Positions 22,143-33,416 of a stretch of DNA of 64,000 nucleotides are shown here, in pieces. Numbering within the stretch: the stretch's first letter is position 1; the number at the start of each line of letters is the position of its first letter. Under the pieces are notes generated by a model. It was given only the letters and a program-made list of their open reading frames with translations, was not told where the DNA came from and did no database searches. The translations under genes and the position numbers were made by a program. The stretch is from contig NC_092567.1 of assembly GCF_037975245.1 (NCBI RefSeq), forward strand, positions 5,092,214 through 5,156,213, given 5' to 3'. Source of the DNA: Apostichopus japonicus (Eukaryota; Echinodermata; Holothuroidea; Aspidochirotida; Stichopodidae).

Positions 22143-23996
22143 ACACTAAAAAAGTTCGTAAAGAACCTATCAGACAGAAACATGTCCAATATAGAGTTTA
22201 TTGCCTTGGGAAAAGGTCTGAAGTTCATAGCAACTCCAGTAAAACCTAAACGAAGTGATCTTCTCAAGTCTTTAAAAGACCAAAAAAGAAAAATGAGAAT
22301 CCGCTTCATCATGCAGAATAAAATGCAAAAAGGGATTACAAAATTCCGTCTACCTTCTACATGGTCACCTAACATGACTTTTAGTAAAAACCTAGAGGAC
22401 TACTTGGAAGCAACACAAACCGAATTGGCAAGTGTTACTATCCGAAACGCCAATAGCAACACACATAAGGCGGAACGTTTTGCACTAAATGCAATTAAAA
22501 ACGACCGCTCTATTATTGTCAAACCCTTCGATAAAGGTAGAGGCATTGCTATATTGAATCACTCAGACTATCAAGCCGAAATTGAAAGGCAATTAGCTAG
22601 TCACCACTACGAAAAGTTAAAAAGTGATATGACGTTTCAAACTAAAAGTTTAGTCCAGGAAACACTAATTGATATGTTCTCTGCAAAAGAGATCGATAAA
22701 AGCACCTTCGAGTACTTGTCACCATATAGCCACAAGATCCGCACACCGGTCATATATGTGCTACCAAAAATTCATAAAGCACCCCTGGCTAACTCAAAAT
22801 TTGCCGGGAGACCGATAATAAGTGGAAACGGATCACCGACCGAAAAAATATCGGAATTTGTGGACTATCTCTTGCTTCCTATTGTAATAAAACAAAGCAC
22901 TTATGTGAAAGACACAAATCACATTCTGCAAATTTTGGAAGCCACCCCGTTACCAAAAACGATAGTACTCGCTACACTCGATGTCGTCGCCATGTATACC
23001 AATACTCCCCAAGAGGAGGCATTAGATATATGTCAAGAAGTCTATGAAAAGACGGAACAAAGCGAATATGGAATAAATAAAATATCTTCCATATCCATGC
23101 GCAAACTAATTGAACTCATCTTAACAAGAAACTGTTTCGAGTTCAATAACCAATTCTATCTACAAAAGATCGGTTGCGCCATGGGTAGCCAAGCCTCTCC
23201 GGAAATCTGCGATATCGTCATGCATAGACTTGAAAACCAGATTTTACCGACAGATAATAAAATCTTAAAATGGCTCCGCTATAGAGATGACATTCTTTTG
23301 CTCTACGACGGTACACATCAGGAACTTGAACACCTAGTAAAAAGGTTGAATGAAATTCACCGCTTCTTAAAGTTTACGGTAGAAATATCAAACACCGAGG
23401 TAACATACCTAGATTTGAAAATCTTCAAAGGTACAAGGTTCGAAACCAATGGGTTATTAGACACTAAAGTCCACACCAAACCCACGGAAACCTTCTAATA
23501 CCTCGACAGAAACTCTGCACACCCCTTTGCCACTTTTAAAGGCTTCATTAAAGGGGAAATATTACGATACGCACGTCTCTGTAACAACGAGACTGACTTC
23601 TTAGAGAAAAAGAATGCGTTCACAGAGAAACTGTTACTCCGTAACTATAAGAAAGAGGAAATTGCCACAGCCACTAAAGGCATAAAATTTGAAAACCGTA
23701 AGCAATACCTCACCACCAATCCTAAACAAAAGGAACCACCACTGGTGTTCAAGCTTACCTATACACCCCACATCAAAACCACGCATTTGAAAAAAGCACT
23801 TTTGAAACATTGGCACTTAATTTCGCAACACGCGGAATTATCCAAACTGTTTCCAAAAGAACCGATTCTTGCCTACAAAAGGGCCCAAAATCTCAAAGAT
23901 TTACTTGTTAACTCAAGGTTTCGTACTAACGAAGAATCAGCTGACTCTCAAGGTTCACACGAAGCTCTTTTAGATGCTCTTATAGATGCACTATGA
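22143..23996 (+). pseudogene. Penelope-like retroelement reverse transcriptase, one in-frame stop
   Basis: A single plus-strand frame encodes about 600 residues from the Met at 22182 (open without stop from 22143). It carries KGLKFIATP near the start, the fingers block VIYVLPKIHKAP, GRPIISG, the catalytic LDVVAMYTNTP (first Asp), GCAMGSQASPEICD and the YRDD box in WLRYRDDILLLYDGT, then the thumb with HPFATFKGF and AYKRAQNLKDLLVNSRF. These are hallmarks of Penelope-like elements, not LINEs. The frame is broken once by TAA at 23496-23498, where the family normally has Gln (one C-to-T change); it then continues in the same frame to 23996. No GIY-YIG endonuclease follows the thumb and none is seen upstream, so this is either an endonuclease-less type or a copy 5'-truncated from a form with the endonuclease in front (Naiad-like). 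Confidence 0.9.
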
Positions 23997-24075
23997 GTCC
24001 ATAAAAACTCGTGCACAGAAAATAGATGCATTTTGAGAACGAGACGCTCATGCCGAATATAAAAAATTCAAAGGC

Positions 24076-24130
24076 TTACTACTGATGAAGCTCCTCCTAT
24101 AAAAGTTGAGAGCAGAAACCGGTCTAGTTG
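24076..24130 (+). ncRNA. Hammerhead-ribozyme-like motif after the Penelope-like element
   Basis: ACTACTGATGAAGCTC, a short AT-rich loop, GAGAGCAGAAACCGGTC: the CTGATGA and GAAA core boxes are separated by a GCTC/GAGC stem and followed by GGTC, a possible NUH cleavage triplet. Hammerhead motifs are known in Penelope-like elements. Here the base pair next to the core is A/A rather than G/C, so the copy is degenerate or merely similar. Confidence 0.35.
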
Positions 24131-25320
24131 GTCATAAGAACCTACGCTAGTCTTTCTTACTATTAAAAGTACACTCAATTCACCTAATAGGTGCAATTAT
24201 GTTTCACCATGAGGAGCATGCTATAAGTTCATGTTCTTCGGGCCCTCCCTTAAAAATACTTCAGGTTCTTGGCTACTACGTTGCGTTAGATAGTGTAAAA
24301 CCGCCTACACCCCCATTTTATTTCGTTTTTCATACGGACAAAGAAGCACAGTAATTCGTATTTTCTTCAAATGAGCTGCGAAAAAATGAAAAAGTTTATC
24401 CTTGAACGTCGGGTATCGAAGTCGTAACCCGCGCCATCACAACAGGTGTCGATATTTACATTGAATGTGTCAGTGCTCACGCCATACCAGCGGATATACA
24501 CGTCCGCTTCGCGAGCTACATGACTGTGAGTAGGAAGGGTACTGCAATATGTTTCCCTGGCTGAGGTTGACAGGTTAGGAGCTGACGAAATGTGAGAATG
24601 TGAGGGTCCGCAGGCACCATACTTGCCTATATTTGTGGACCCATATATTAACCCTGTTGTGTAGAGGTTGCAGAGGTCATTTGAGGTCAGATGCTTGTAG
24701 GAACAAATGGCGAATGTTCACACCTGCATACTGAGCCATACTCGATGTGTGATCAAACTTTGGATTGCATGGTGAGATCCCTGATAGGAGCCAATAACGA
24801 TGCTGGAACCTGTTACATCTTAATAGATACTGGGAGAAACGAGAAGGACAAGACAATGAAAAAGTTGAGGGGGCAAATGCACGATAAGCCCCCCCCCCCC
24901 CAATATTTACCAAGGCTCCGAAACGTGCATCTGCCCATTTTTCAATGCATACTTGTCGATCTGTCCGATGCACACGTATACTATATAGGTGTAATAATTT
25001 TAGTAAATGCTGGGGGGACCCTCGGCCCGTCCCCTGGCTATAGACCACATTGTCACCCCAACCGCGTCTTCACGCCCCTTGAAAAGTGGAAGCAGTGAGT
25101 GTGAGTACCGGTAAGCGAAACACAACTTCGTCTTAGGCCAATGACTTGCTTCATTTCAGCCAGTTCTCCAACATCCCCTTACTACACTCAAAAACGTCTT
25201 TGCGAGTAAACTACGAGTAATAGCTACTCTCTTAAAACACCATCGAATATACAAATTTCTATGTTGTTACAGACTTGTACGTGCAATCTGAGAAATTGCA
25301 GGTTTGAGACCCATATTTGA
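24131..25320. other. No gene; mixed repeat debris
   Basis: Frames here (123 and 135 codons, opposite strands over 24677-25098) are low-complexity and cross a C run at 24890-24901. Nothing protein-like recognised. A CCCCCC run and TGCTGGGGGGACCC look like pieces of G/C-run mobile repeats. Confidence 0.4.
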
Positions 25321-25580
25321 GGGCTAGGTATTCGCAGCATAAAACACTCGGGAAGTGCCGTTTCCAGATGGTTTGAAAAACCCAAAATTTTCTTGTACGC
25401 TCCGCGCCAACCAATGGTGGCGCTCCGCTTAGATAGTCCCTACACATTAGCCCCCCTCCAATAATTTTCCCGTTCCCCCTCATTAGACCCCTCCCCCAGG
25501 ACGGCGATCCGTATCCACCTAAGTGCCCCCATCAAATGCTGGTGCCCCCCTGTGCCCCCCAGACTGAAAAGTCTGGTGAC
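25320..25580 (+). repeat. Dispersed repeat fragment (GCGCCAAC/GGTGGCGC family)
   Basis: GGGAAGTGCCGTTTCCAG, TTTTCTTGTACGCTCCGCGCC, AACCAATGGTGGCGCTCCGC and TTAGATAGTCCC occur in the same order as in the other family copies. It is followed by C-rich DNA, GGACGGCGATCCGTATCC, and ends GACGCCACTG at about 25586, a CAGTGGCGTC-type terminus in reverse. Confidence 0.65.
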
Positions 25581-25688
25581 GCCACTGTGTACAACTAAAA
25601 CGTATGTAAAGTATTGGTTAGAATTAAAATATAAACCACGCTACCCTATGAGTTTGGTATCTCGGTACATTTTATCATCAAACAGTGT

Positions 25689-25765
25689 TTTGCTCCTCGG
25701 CCTTTTGGATAAGATCATGAGTAGTATCTGTTCCCTTTCGAGGGGAATGGTGATGCACACCTGAC
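25689..25765 (+). ncRNA. U2 snRNA-like 5' fragment (pseudogene or U2-derived SINE)
   Basis: GCTCCTCGGCCTTTTGGATA followed by AGATCATGAGTAGTATCTGTTC closely follows the first 45 or so bases of U2 snRNA (TCTCGGCCTTTTGGCTAAGATC, then GTGTAGTATCTGTTC), including the GTAGTA branch-site-pairing sequence. After that the match stops: where U2 has stem IIa there is a different small hairpin (TTCCC/GGGGAA with loop TTTCGA). So this is a truncated or chimeric copy, not a functional U2 gene. The upstream DNA was not seen to hold a snRNA promoter. Confidence 0.65.
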
Positions 25766-27639
25766 GATGATCACACAGTCACAGTCCCGATGTAAGGGGA
25801 CTGGGGTTGAGAGTGGATCAGTCGTTTGGTAGTTTGGTTTTCGTGCCCAGGTTCTTTCCTGGGCGACTTTTTCTTAAAAAGTAGCAGTGTTTTGCTTCCA
25901 AATGTCTCAAAAAACAGTGCAGTGTGTGTTATTCAAAAGTTAACTAAGAGCCAGCCCCCCCCCCCTCCCTTAGGTCTGGAACAACTTGTCTGTTTGTTTG
26001 ATGTTGTTATAGTATTTACATACAATATGCGATAATTGTACACAATTTCCATAGTACAAAGTAAGCCTAGATTTCACTCGATATACGATGAAAAACGTGT
26101 CCCACTGCATGGAGACATGTCACGTGCTCTTTAATATCACAGCACATAACAATTAAAGGTGATACTCGTTGTACCGAATGACTGACTACCTGGAGTGTCA
26201 AAGGGAGGTGCGTGGGTCGGAAGGGGAGGCTGAAGGGAAGAAGGGATGGAGATGCATTATCACATCTTCCTTAGTTTACTTGTTAGATCAAGAAATTCAG
26301 TTTGTGACATTCTCCAGTGTCGATGGCACCAGCTCCACTCATCTACGATCGTACTTTAAGGCATTACTAGTTATTCGGCTGGATCCTTTGTTAGCCGAAC
26401 GATGCGAGGTAATTAAATGATCGAAATGTACTTAAATTCATATTCTCAGTCTACGTTTGGTGTCGGCATTTCTAGATAAATGTCAAAACTTCCTGAGAAA
26501 CGTTACAATTTCGATAAAGCGTCGAAAGTTTGCGATAGGCTGTAAGTCTATATTGTTTTATTAAAAAATCAAACATCAGAAATAACACCACAACATTTCA
26601 ACATGTAAAGTGATTTTCTTTTCGGGAATAATAGGTTAAAGTCGAGGTAAGCAGAGTAAATTCGACAAAGCATCTGTTAACATAATTTGATGTGATCATT
26701 GTTCCCTCTCAGCTACCGTAATACCCTTAGACATTGTATTGCGTACTTTGTAATAACAGTCGGAGCGGATGTTGCACCTGGTACAGCTAAAACCAACAAA
26801 AACAGGGAAAAAGGAAACCGAGACAAGAATGTTTCATACTATAATGTATACCTCTATCATTCCAGTTTAGATCCTGGCAGACAAATATTTGAGGGCCTAT
26901 TTCCCTCCCGTAGCTACCCTTCTGCTCCTCCCCTGCCGTCCCTTATGATCCAAGATTATTCTCTGTACAGAATAAGTCAATCTTATGATGTTGTATTAAC
27001 GTCATATTTGCGTATTGAGAGAGAGAGTAAAAGTATACCTGTTTTACACTGAAGTTCAGTTGCTGCCCAGTGTATATGACTGGGGGTGGCAGACAATTAT
27101 TTGAGGGCCTACCCCTCCCTTAGCTACCTTCTGCTCCTCCCCTGCCCTTATTATGGCACAAGATTAGTTCAGTTGCTGTCCAGTGTACTGTACTGTATAT
27201 GACTACTCTTGTAGAAAAGAGTTGACTCCATAGCATTGTAACAAGAGCTCACTGAAACACGTTTTTTACAGGACCCACAATACTTACGCTTGACTTGAGC
27301 GAAACACTTGTAACTTGACAAACATTGGCTTGGTGAAGACACTGTGATAAACTCGGCTCAAAGTTCAGCTAACAGTAACATTTAGATCAATAACGTGTCA
27401 TCTATTGTCATTTGATGATAAACTATTACAGGAATAGATGTTTTTCAGTCGTATAAACCAGTGATTTCCATAAAAAAAAAACGAAACGTGTTTCACAAGT
27501 TACATATCAGAACATGAGAAAAGGGGACTTTTCAAATAACAGGGCTTCCCGTTCTTTAAATGTTGTTTGTTTTTGCTTCTTAATATGAATATCATAGGCG
27601 TAGGAGGCGGGGGGGGGGCTGCAGCCCCCCAACCATTTT

Positions 27640-27938
27640 TTTTGGTGAAAATTCGGGCAATATGCTGAGAATTTTTCGGGCATCTACTGGAAGAAGAATA
27701 ATTTGCAGTGTATTTTTCATTTTTTGGGGGTGAAAATTTGGCAATATGCTGAGAATTTTTCGGGCATCTACTGAAAGAATAATAATTTGCAATGTGTTTT
27801 TCAATTTTTTGGTGAAAATTCGGGCAATATGCTGGGAATTTTTCGAGCACCTACTGAAAGAAGAATAATTTGCAATGTGTTTTTCAAATTTTTTGGTGAA
27901 AATTTGGGCACTATGCTGAGAATTTTTCGGGCACCTAC
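27640..27938. repeat. Tandem array, about 75-bp unit, four copies
   Basis: TTTTTTGGTGAAAATTCGGG, CAATATGCTGAGAATTTTTC, GGGCATCTACTGAAAGAAG and AATAATTTGCAATGTG form a unit repeated four times, with a fifth piece after the miniature element at 28320-28365. The reading frames KNTLQIIILSVDARKIL and the like are the repeat translated. The same array is in copy 2 at about 30362-30660. Confidence 0.9.
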
Positions 27939-28319
27939 CAGTGGCGGAGCGTCCATACAGTCAGAGAGGGCGGATGCCCCCCTGACGGACTCAAATGGAC
28001 TGCTGGCGCCCTTTTCAGCTTTTTACCACTTTTTACTTATTCGCGATTATTGACTTGTTTTATTGCGCTCTCAAATACCCATTGACATTTGTCACATTTT
28101 GTTGGTGTAATTTTCTGACAAATGGCGATGACACCTATTTATTCTGCAAATTAGCAAGGCCCGGAAAGGGTAGTTTCCGGCGATCTAGGGAGTATCTGGA
28201 CTCAAAAAAATTATGTTCGCTCTGCGCCAACCTGTGGTGGCGCTCCGCTTAGATAGTGTCGAAAACGCCCCTACAGACCATTCTCTCCCCTCTGACCAAT
28301 ACCCCTAGCTCCGCCACTG
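27939..28319. mobile_element. hAT-like miniature element, 381 bp (copy in duplication unit 1)
   Basis: The ends CAGTGGCGGAGC and GCTCCGCCACTG are perfect 12-bp inverted repeats. The flanking octamers GCACCTAC and ACAACTAC match at 6 of 8 positions, as expected for a decayed 8-bp hAT target duplication inside the 75-bp array. The interior carries the GCGCCAAC/GGTGGCGC block shared with other fragments in the window. No transposase. Confidence 0.8.
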
Positions 28320-28565
28320 ACAACTACTGAAAGAAGAAGAACTTACAATGTGTTTTTCAATGGTTAAACTTATATTATTATCATTATTGTTGTAACGGCT
28401 TCCCCAATAATTATAACCAATATGGAAGGGAAATAACATGGTAAATGATTGTTTGTTTTTGGCATGTGATGTAGGCCTAATAACCGAAGAATGCCTATAT
28501 AATATGCACATTAACGTGAGCGCGAAAAATTTTGGTTATATTTTTCGGTCAAGTCGTTACAGCCC

Positions 28566-31287
28566 CCCAGGTTCTTTCCTGGGCGACTTTTTCTTAAAAA
28601 GTAGCAGTGTTTTGCTTCCAAATGTCTCAAAAAACAGTGCAGTGTGTGTTATTCAAAAGTTAACTAAGAGCCAGCCCCCCCCCCCTCCCTTAGGTCTGGA
28701 ACAACTTGTCTGTTTGTTTGATGTTGTTATAGTATTTACATACAATATGCGATAATTGTACACAATTTCCATAGTACAAAGTAAGCCTAGATTTCACTCG
28801 ATATACGATGAAAAACGTGTCCCACTGCATGGAGACATGTCACGTGCTCTTTAATATCACAGCACATAACAATTAAAGGTGATACTCGTTGTACCGAATG
28901 ACTGACTACCTGGAGTGTCAAAGGGAGGTGCGTGGGTCGGAAGGGGAGGCTGAAGGGAAGAAGGGATGGGGATGCATTATCACATCTTCCTTAGTTTACT
29001 TGTTAGATCAAGAAATTCAGTTTGTGACATTCTCCAGTGTCGATGGCACCAGCTCCACTCATCTACGATCGTACTTTAAGGCATTACTAGTTATTCGGCT
29101 GGATCCTTTGTTAGCCGAACGATGCGAGGTAATTAAATGATCGAAATGTACTTAAATTCATATTCTCAGTCTACGTTTGGTGTCGGCATTTCTAGATAAA
29201 TGTCAAAACTTCCTGAGAAACGTTACAATTTCGATAAAGCGTCGAAAGTTTGCGATAGGCTGTAAGTCTATATTGTTTTATTAAAAAATCAAACATCAGA
29301 AATAACACCACAACATTTCAACATGTAAAGTGATTTTCTTTTCGGGAATAATAGGTTAAAGTCGAGGTAAGCAGAGTAAATTCGACAAAGCATCTGTTAA
29401 CATAATTTGATGTGATCATTGTTCCCTCTCAGCTACCGTAATACCCTTAGACATTGTATTGCGTACTTTGTAATAACAGTCGGAGCGGATGTTGCACCTG
29501 GTACAGCTAAAACCAACAAAAACAGGGAAAAAGGAAACCGAGACAAGAATGTTTCATACTATAATGTATACCTCTATCATTCCAGTTTAGATCCTGGCAG
29601 ACAAATATTTGAGGGCCTATTTCCCTCCCGTAGCTACCCTTCTGCTCCTCCCCTGCCGTCCCTTATGATCCAAGATTATTCTCTGTACAGAATAAGTCAA
29701 TCTTATGATGTTGTATTAACGTCATATTTGCGTATTGAGAGAGAGAGTAAAAGTATACCTGTTTTACACTGAAGTTCAGTTGCTGCCCAGTGTATATGAC
29801 TGGGGGTGGCAGACAATTATTTGAGGGCCTACCCCTCCCTTAGCTACCTTCTGCTCCTCCCCTGCCCTTATTATGGCACAAGATTAGTTCAGTTGCTGTC
29901 CAGTGTACTGTACTGTATATGACTACTCTTGTAGAAAAGAGTTGACTCCATAGCATTGTAACAAGAGCTCACTGAAACACGTTTTTTACAGGACCCACAA
30001 TACTTACGCTTGACTTGAGCGAAACACTTGTAACTTGACAAACATTGGCTTGGTGAAGACACTGTGATAAACTCGGCTCAAAGTTCAGCTAACAGTAACA
30101 TTTAGATCAATAACGTGTCATCTATTGTCATTTGATGATAAACTATTACAGGAATAGATGTTTTTCAGTCGTATAAACCAGTGATTTCCATAAAAAAAAA
30201 ACGAAACGTGTTTCACAAGTTACATATCAGAACATGAGAAAAGGGGACTTTTCAAATAACAGGGCTTCCCGTTCTTTAAATGTTGTTTGTTTTTGCTTCT
30301 TAATATGAATATCATAGGCGTAGGAGGCGGGGGGGGGGGGCTGCAGCCCCCCAACCATTTTTTTTGGTGAAAATTCGGGCAATATGCTGAGAATTTTTCG
30401 GGCATCTACTGGAAGAAGAATAATTTGCAGTGTATTTTTCATTTTTTGGGGGTGAAAATTTGGCAATATGCTGAGAATTTTTCGGGCATCTACTGAAAGA
30501 ATAATAATTTGCAATGTGTTTTTCAATTTTTTGGTGAAAATTCGGGCAATATGCTGGGAATTTTTCGAGCACCTACTGAAAGAAGAATAATTTGCAATGT
30601 GTTTTTCAAATTTTTTGGTGAAAATTTGGGCACTATGCTGAGAATTTTTCGGGCACCTACCAGTGGCGGAGCGTCCATACAGTCAGAGAGGGCGGATGCC
30701 CCCCTGACGGACTCAAATGGACTGCTGGCGCCCTTTTCAGCTTTTTACCACTTTTTACTTATTCGCGATTATTGACTTGTTTTATTGCGCTCTCAAATAC
30801 CCATTGACATTTGTCACATTTTGTTGGTGTAATTTTCTGACAAATGGCGATGACACCTATTTATTCTGCAAATTAGCAAGGCCCGGAAAGGGTAGTTTCC
30901 GGCGATCTAGGGAGTATCTGGACTCAAAAAAATTATGTTCGCTCTGCGCCAACCTGTGGTGGCGCTCCGCTTAGATAGTGTCGAAAACGCCCCTACAGAC
31001 CATTCTCTCCCCTCTGACCAATACCCCTAGCTCCGCCACTGACAACTACTGAAAGAAGAAGAACTTACAATGTGTTTTTCAATGGTTAAACTTATATTAT
31101 TATCATTATTGTTGTAACGGCTTCCCCAATAATTATAACCAATATGGAAGGGAAATAACATGGTAAATGATTGTTTGTTTTTGGCATGTGATGTAGGCCT
31201 AATAACCGAAGAATGCCTATATAATATGCACATTAACGTGAGCGCGAACAATTTTGGTTATATTTTTCGGTCAAGTCGTTACAGCCC
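28566..31287. repeat. 2.72-kb tandem duplication, copy 2
   Basis: Head-to-tail partner of 25846-28565 (offset 2720, then 2722 after a longer G run at about 30329). On the right, the C run is followed by ATGAGGCTCCTACGCCTATG, which resembles in reverse the sequence CATAGGCGTAGGAGGC at the start of the 75-bp array. The C/G runs may have been the recombination points. Confidence 0.95.
30661..31041. mobile_element. hAT-like miniature element, 381 bp (copy in duplication unit 2)
   Basis: Same element as 27939-28319, carried along by the tandem duplication, not an independent insertion: flanks and decayed target duplication are the same. Confidence 0.8.
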
Positions 31288-31662
31288 CCCCCCCCCATGA
31301 GGCTCCTACGCCTATGATGAATATACTTATGTTCGTATCTATCTTTCGTTATCAAAACTTACTATATTAATATGAACATATTTTAACATCTAACCTACCT
31401 TTCGTAATCAGGAACTTGCTTGCCTATTATTATCGCTATCTACTTAGCCTGCACCACAAACTAAATTTATAACGTACTTTACTACCGTTGTATGACAGTC
31501 ACTGTTTACACAACAAACAACAAATATAAAGATCTTAAGAAATTTTGCCCGTGGTATCGTATAATTGTTTCATAGTTAGTTGATATTATCATTATTACGA
31601 TATATGACTAGATATCTTTATAGATTGAAGATAAGATGATTCAGTTCCATTGCGTATTAAAT

Positions 31663-32087
31663 CAGTGTTTCCCTAACTTTATCCCCCCACAAACCTCCTG
31701 TGGATTTCAGTGTTGTCCACGAATCCCCAACTTTTTGAGACACGATCTGATTCATTATTATACTATGATACGCATCATAGTGCTTCGTAGAAGATCAAGT
31801 TAAAGTTCAGCTCTCTATCTTCACGACGTACTGTCATGCGTACACCAACTTCACCAAAGTCATGCGGCCTGTTTCTGTTTCATAATTCAGTTATTTATCA
31901 CACTACTATTGCAATATATGCGTATGGTACGCGAAAAGAGTTTGTCGGTAGGTACGATTTTTTTTTACATTTAATGAATTATATGATATATCAGATTTTA
32001 GTTCAACAAAAAGTAATCTAGTTTTGACTTTCAGAGATATCTCACGCAACCCCTGGGGGCTCATGCACCCCAGTTAGGGAACCCCTG
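31663..32087. mobile_element. hAT miniature element, 425 bp, perfect 8-bp target duplication
   Basis: Starts CAGTGTTTCCCTAACTT and ends AGTTAGGGAACCCCTG, inverted repeats typical of hAT elements (CAGGGGTTCCCAAAC type). Both sides are flanked by TATTAAAT (31655-31662 and 32088-32095). The interior lacks a transposase, so it needs one supplied in trans. From 31288 to 31654 I see no gene. Confidence 0.95.
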
Positions 32088-33416
32088 TATTAAATCATCT
32101 GGTTTAAAAAAGATGGATAACGAAGCTGTTTTTTTTTCTCACTGGGAAAGGAGGAACATATTCTAGATGCGTCCCGATGATTTTTTAGGGCAGCTTTAAA
32201 GGGCCATCAAGATAAACAAAAATTCCCTAATAAATTGGCCTTTTCTAAAACAGATAGGCTAACAAAATATAATTCCGGAGCTAACAGCACCGATTAGTTT
32301 CATTCTGGTCATCTAAACGGCATATGTTACAGACTTGATACACCCAAGCAGCAAAAGCCACACACAAAGATGTCGTGTAAGGAAGGTAAATGTTACAGCC
32401 AGTCTGCATATGTGATAAAATCTACAAATAACTAGAACAACTGTTTACAAATGGGCAATTCCGTAAAGTCGGACGTACATTTCGGACAGTTTGTTGATCC
32501 ATATCTCAATAGCTATATATAGGAGATAACTTTTCATTTGGGTTTTATGGAACATCTACCTTGTACTATTCTTGTATGGAGTTTCATTCCTTGTCCATCC
32601 AAGTAAACTACAAAAATACTCAAAAAACCTCCCTGTGACGGACGTACCCAGAGAAAGTGACTTTTTCAGATCGTAATTTTCTTTTGAAAATTTCTGTGAA
32701 TTGGGATGGGATGCAATTTAAAACTACTATACATGTTATGAAGAAGACTCTTAACTACACATATCAGTAAACAAGCAGTTGAAACCTATATCACTTCCCT
32801 GCAATATATTCAAAAATTCCTCTGTGACGGACGTACAATTTTTTGTGACGGACGTACACGTGTGAAATTATATAGTAAATGTACGTCCGTCACAAACAAA
32901 AGTGCTACTTGGTATCCCTAAAATTTTAATTTGTGACAGAGCTTCACCCAGAGTTTCCATTGTTGACAGATGTACACAATAATGCAGCTCATTTACTTGT
33001 GGCTAATGGAACAACTTAGGTAACAGTAATAGTGAAAAGAAGGTTTACCCTCTCACAAAATTTCTATTCTATTGGAAATCTATATTTCACTTTAAGTTTT
33101 ATGCAAATCATCAATGGTCAGCTCATTTAAAATTTTGTGTGCATCATTTCAAACAATACAGATGTTAGACCCCTATAGGGAGTTGAAGTTCTTTAGTGGG
33201 TCAGAATGATGGGTCTTTATTAATGGTATGAGCACCAAACCATTTTTCTTTCACTTTCTTCACACCCTGTTTATTTACTTGACAATTTTTTTTTATTAAA
33301 ATACATACATGCTGCAAGCATCTGTATGGATGACTTAACAGCATATTTCAGCAAACAAGAAATTCAGAACTTCAGATGTGTGATACATTGTGTTGTATTG
33401 CTTCAGGAGTTCTTAG

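Larger units (their letters stand above)
25846..28565. repeat. 2.72-kb tandem duplication, copy 1
   Basis: From CCCAGGTTCTTTCCTGGGCG to TCAAGTCGTTACAGCCCC, this is virtually identical to the adjoining 28566-31287; I saw only a few differences, such as A/G at about 28970 and a 2-base longer G run. The unit contains a C run, a 75-bp short tandem array, a hAT-like miniature element and two open frames of 83 and 117 codons (26169-26420 and 26699-27052) without recognisable domains. No gene is claimed. Confidence 0.95.

Noticed and set aside
27640-27938. Short regularly spaced repeats that might suggest a CRISPR array
   Set aside because: There are no unique spacers between short repeats; whole 75-bp units are repeated, and the DNA is eukaryotic in character.
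27500-28053. Repetitive open frames (KNTLQIIILSVDARKIL and reverse-strand equivalents), repeated at 30227-30775
   Set aside because: They are a 75-bp tandem array, whose period is a multiple of three, translated; both strands are open and no domain is present.
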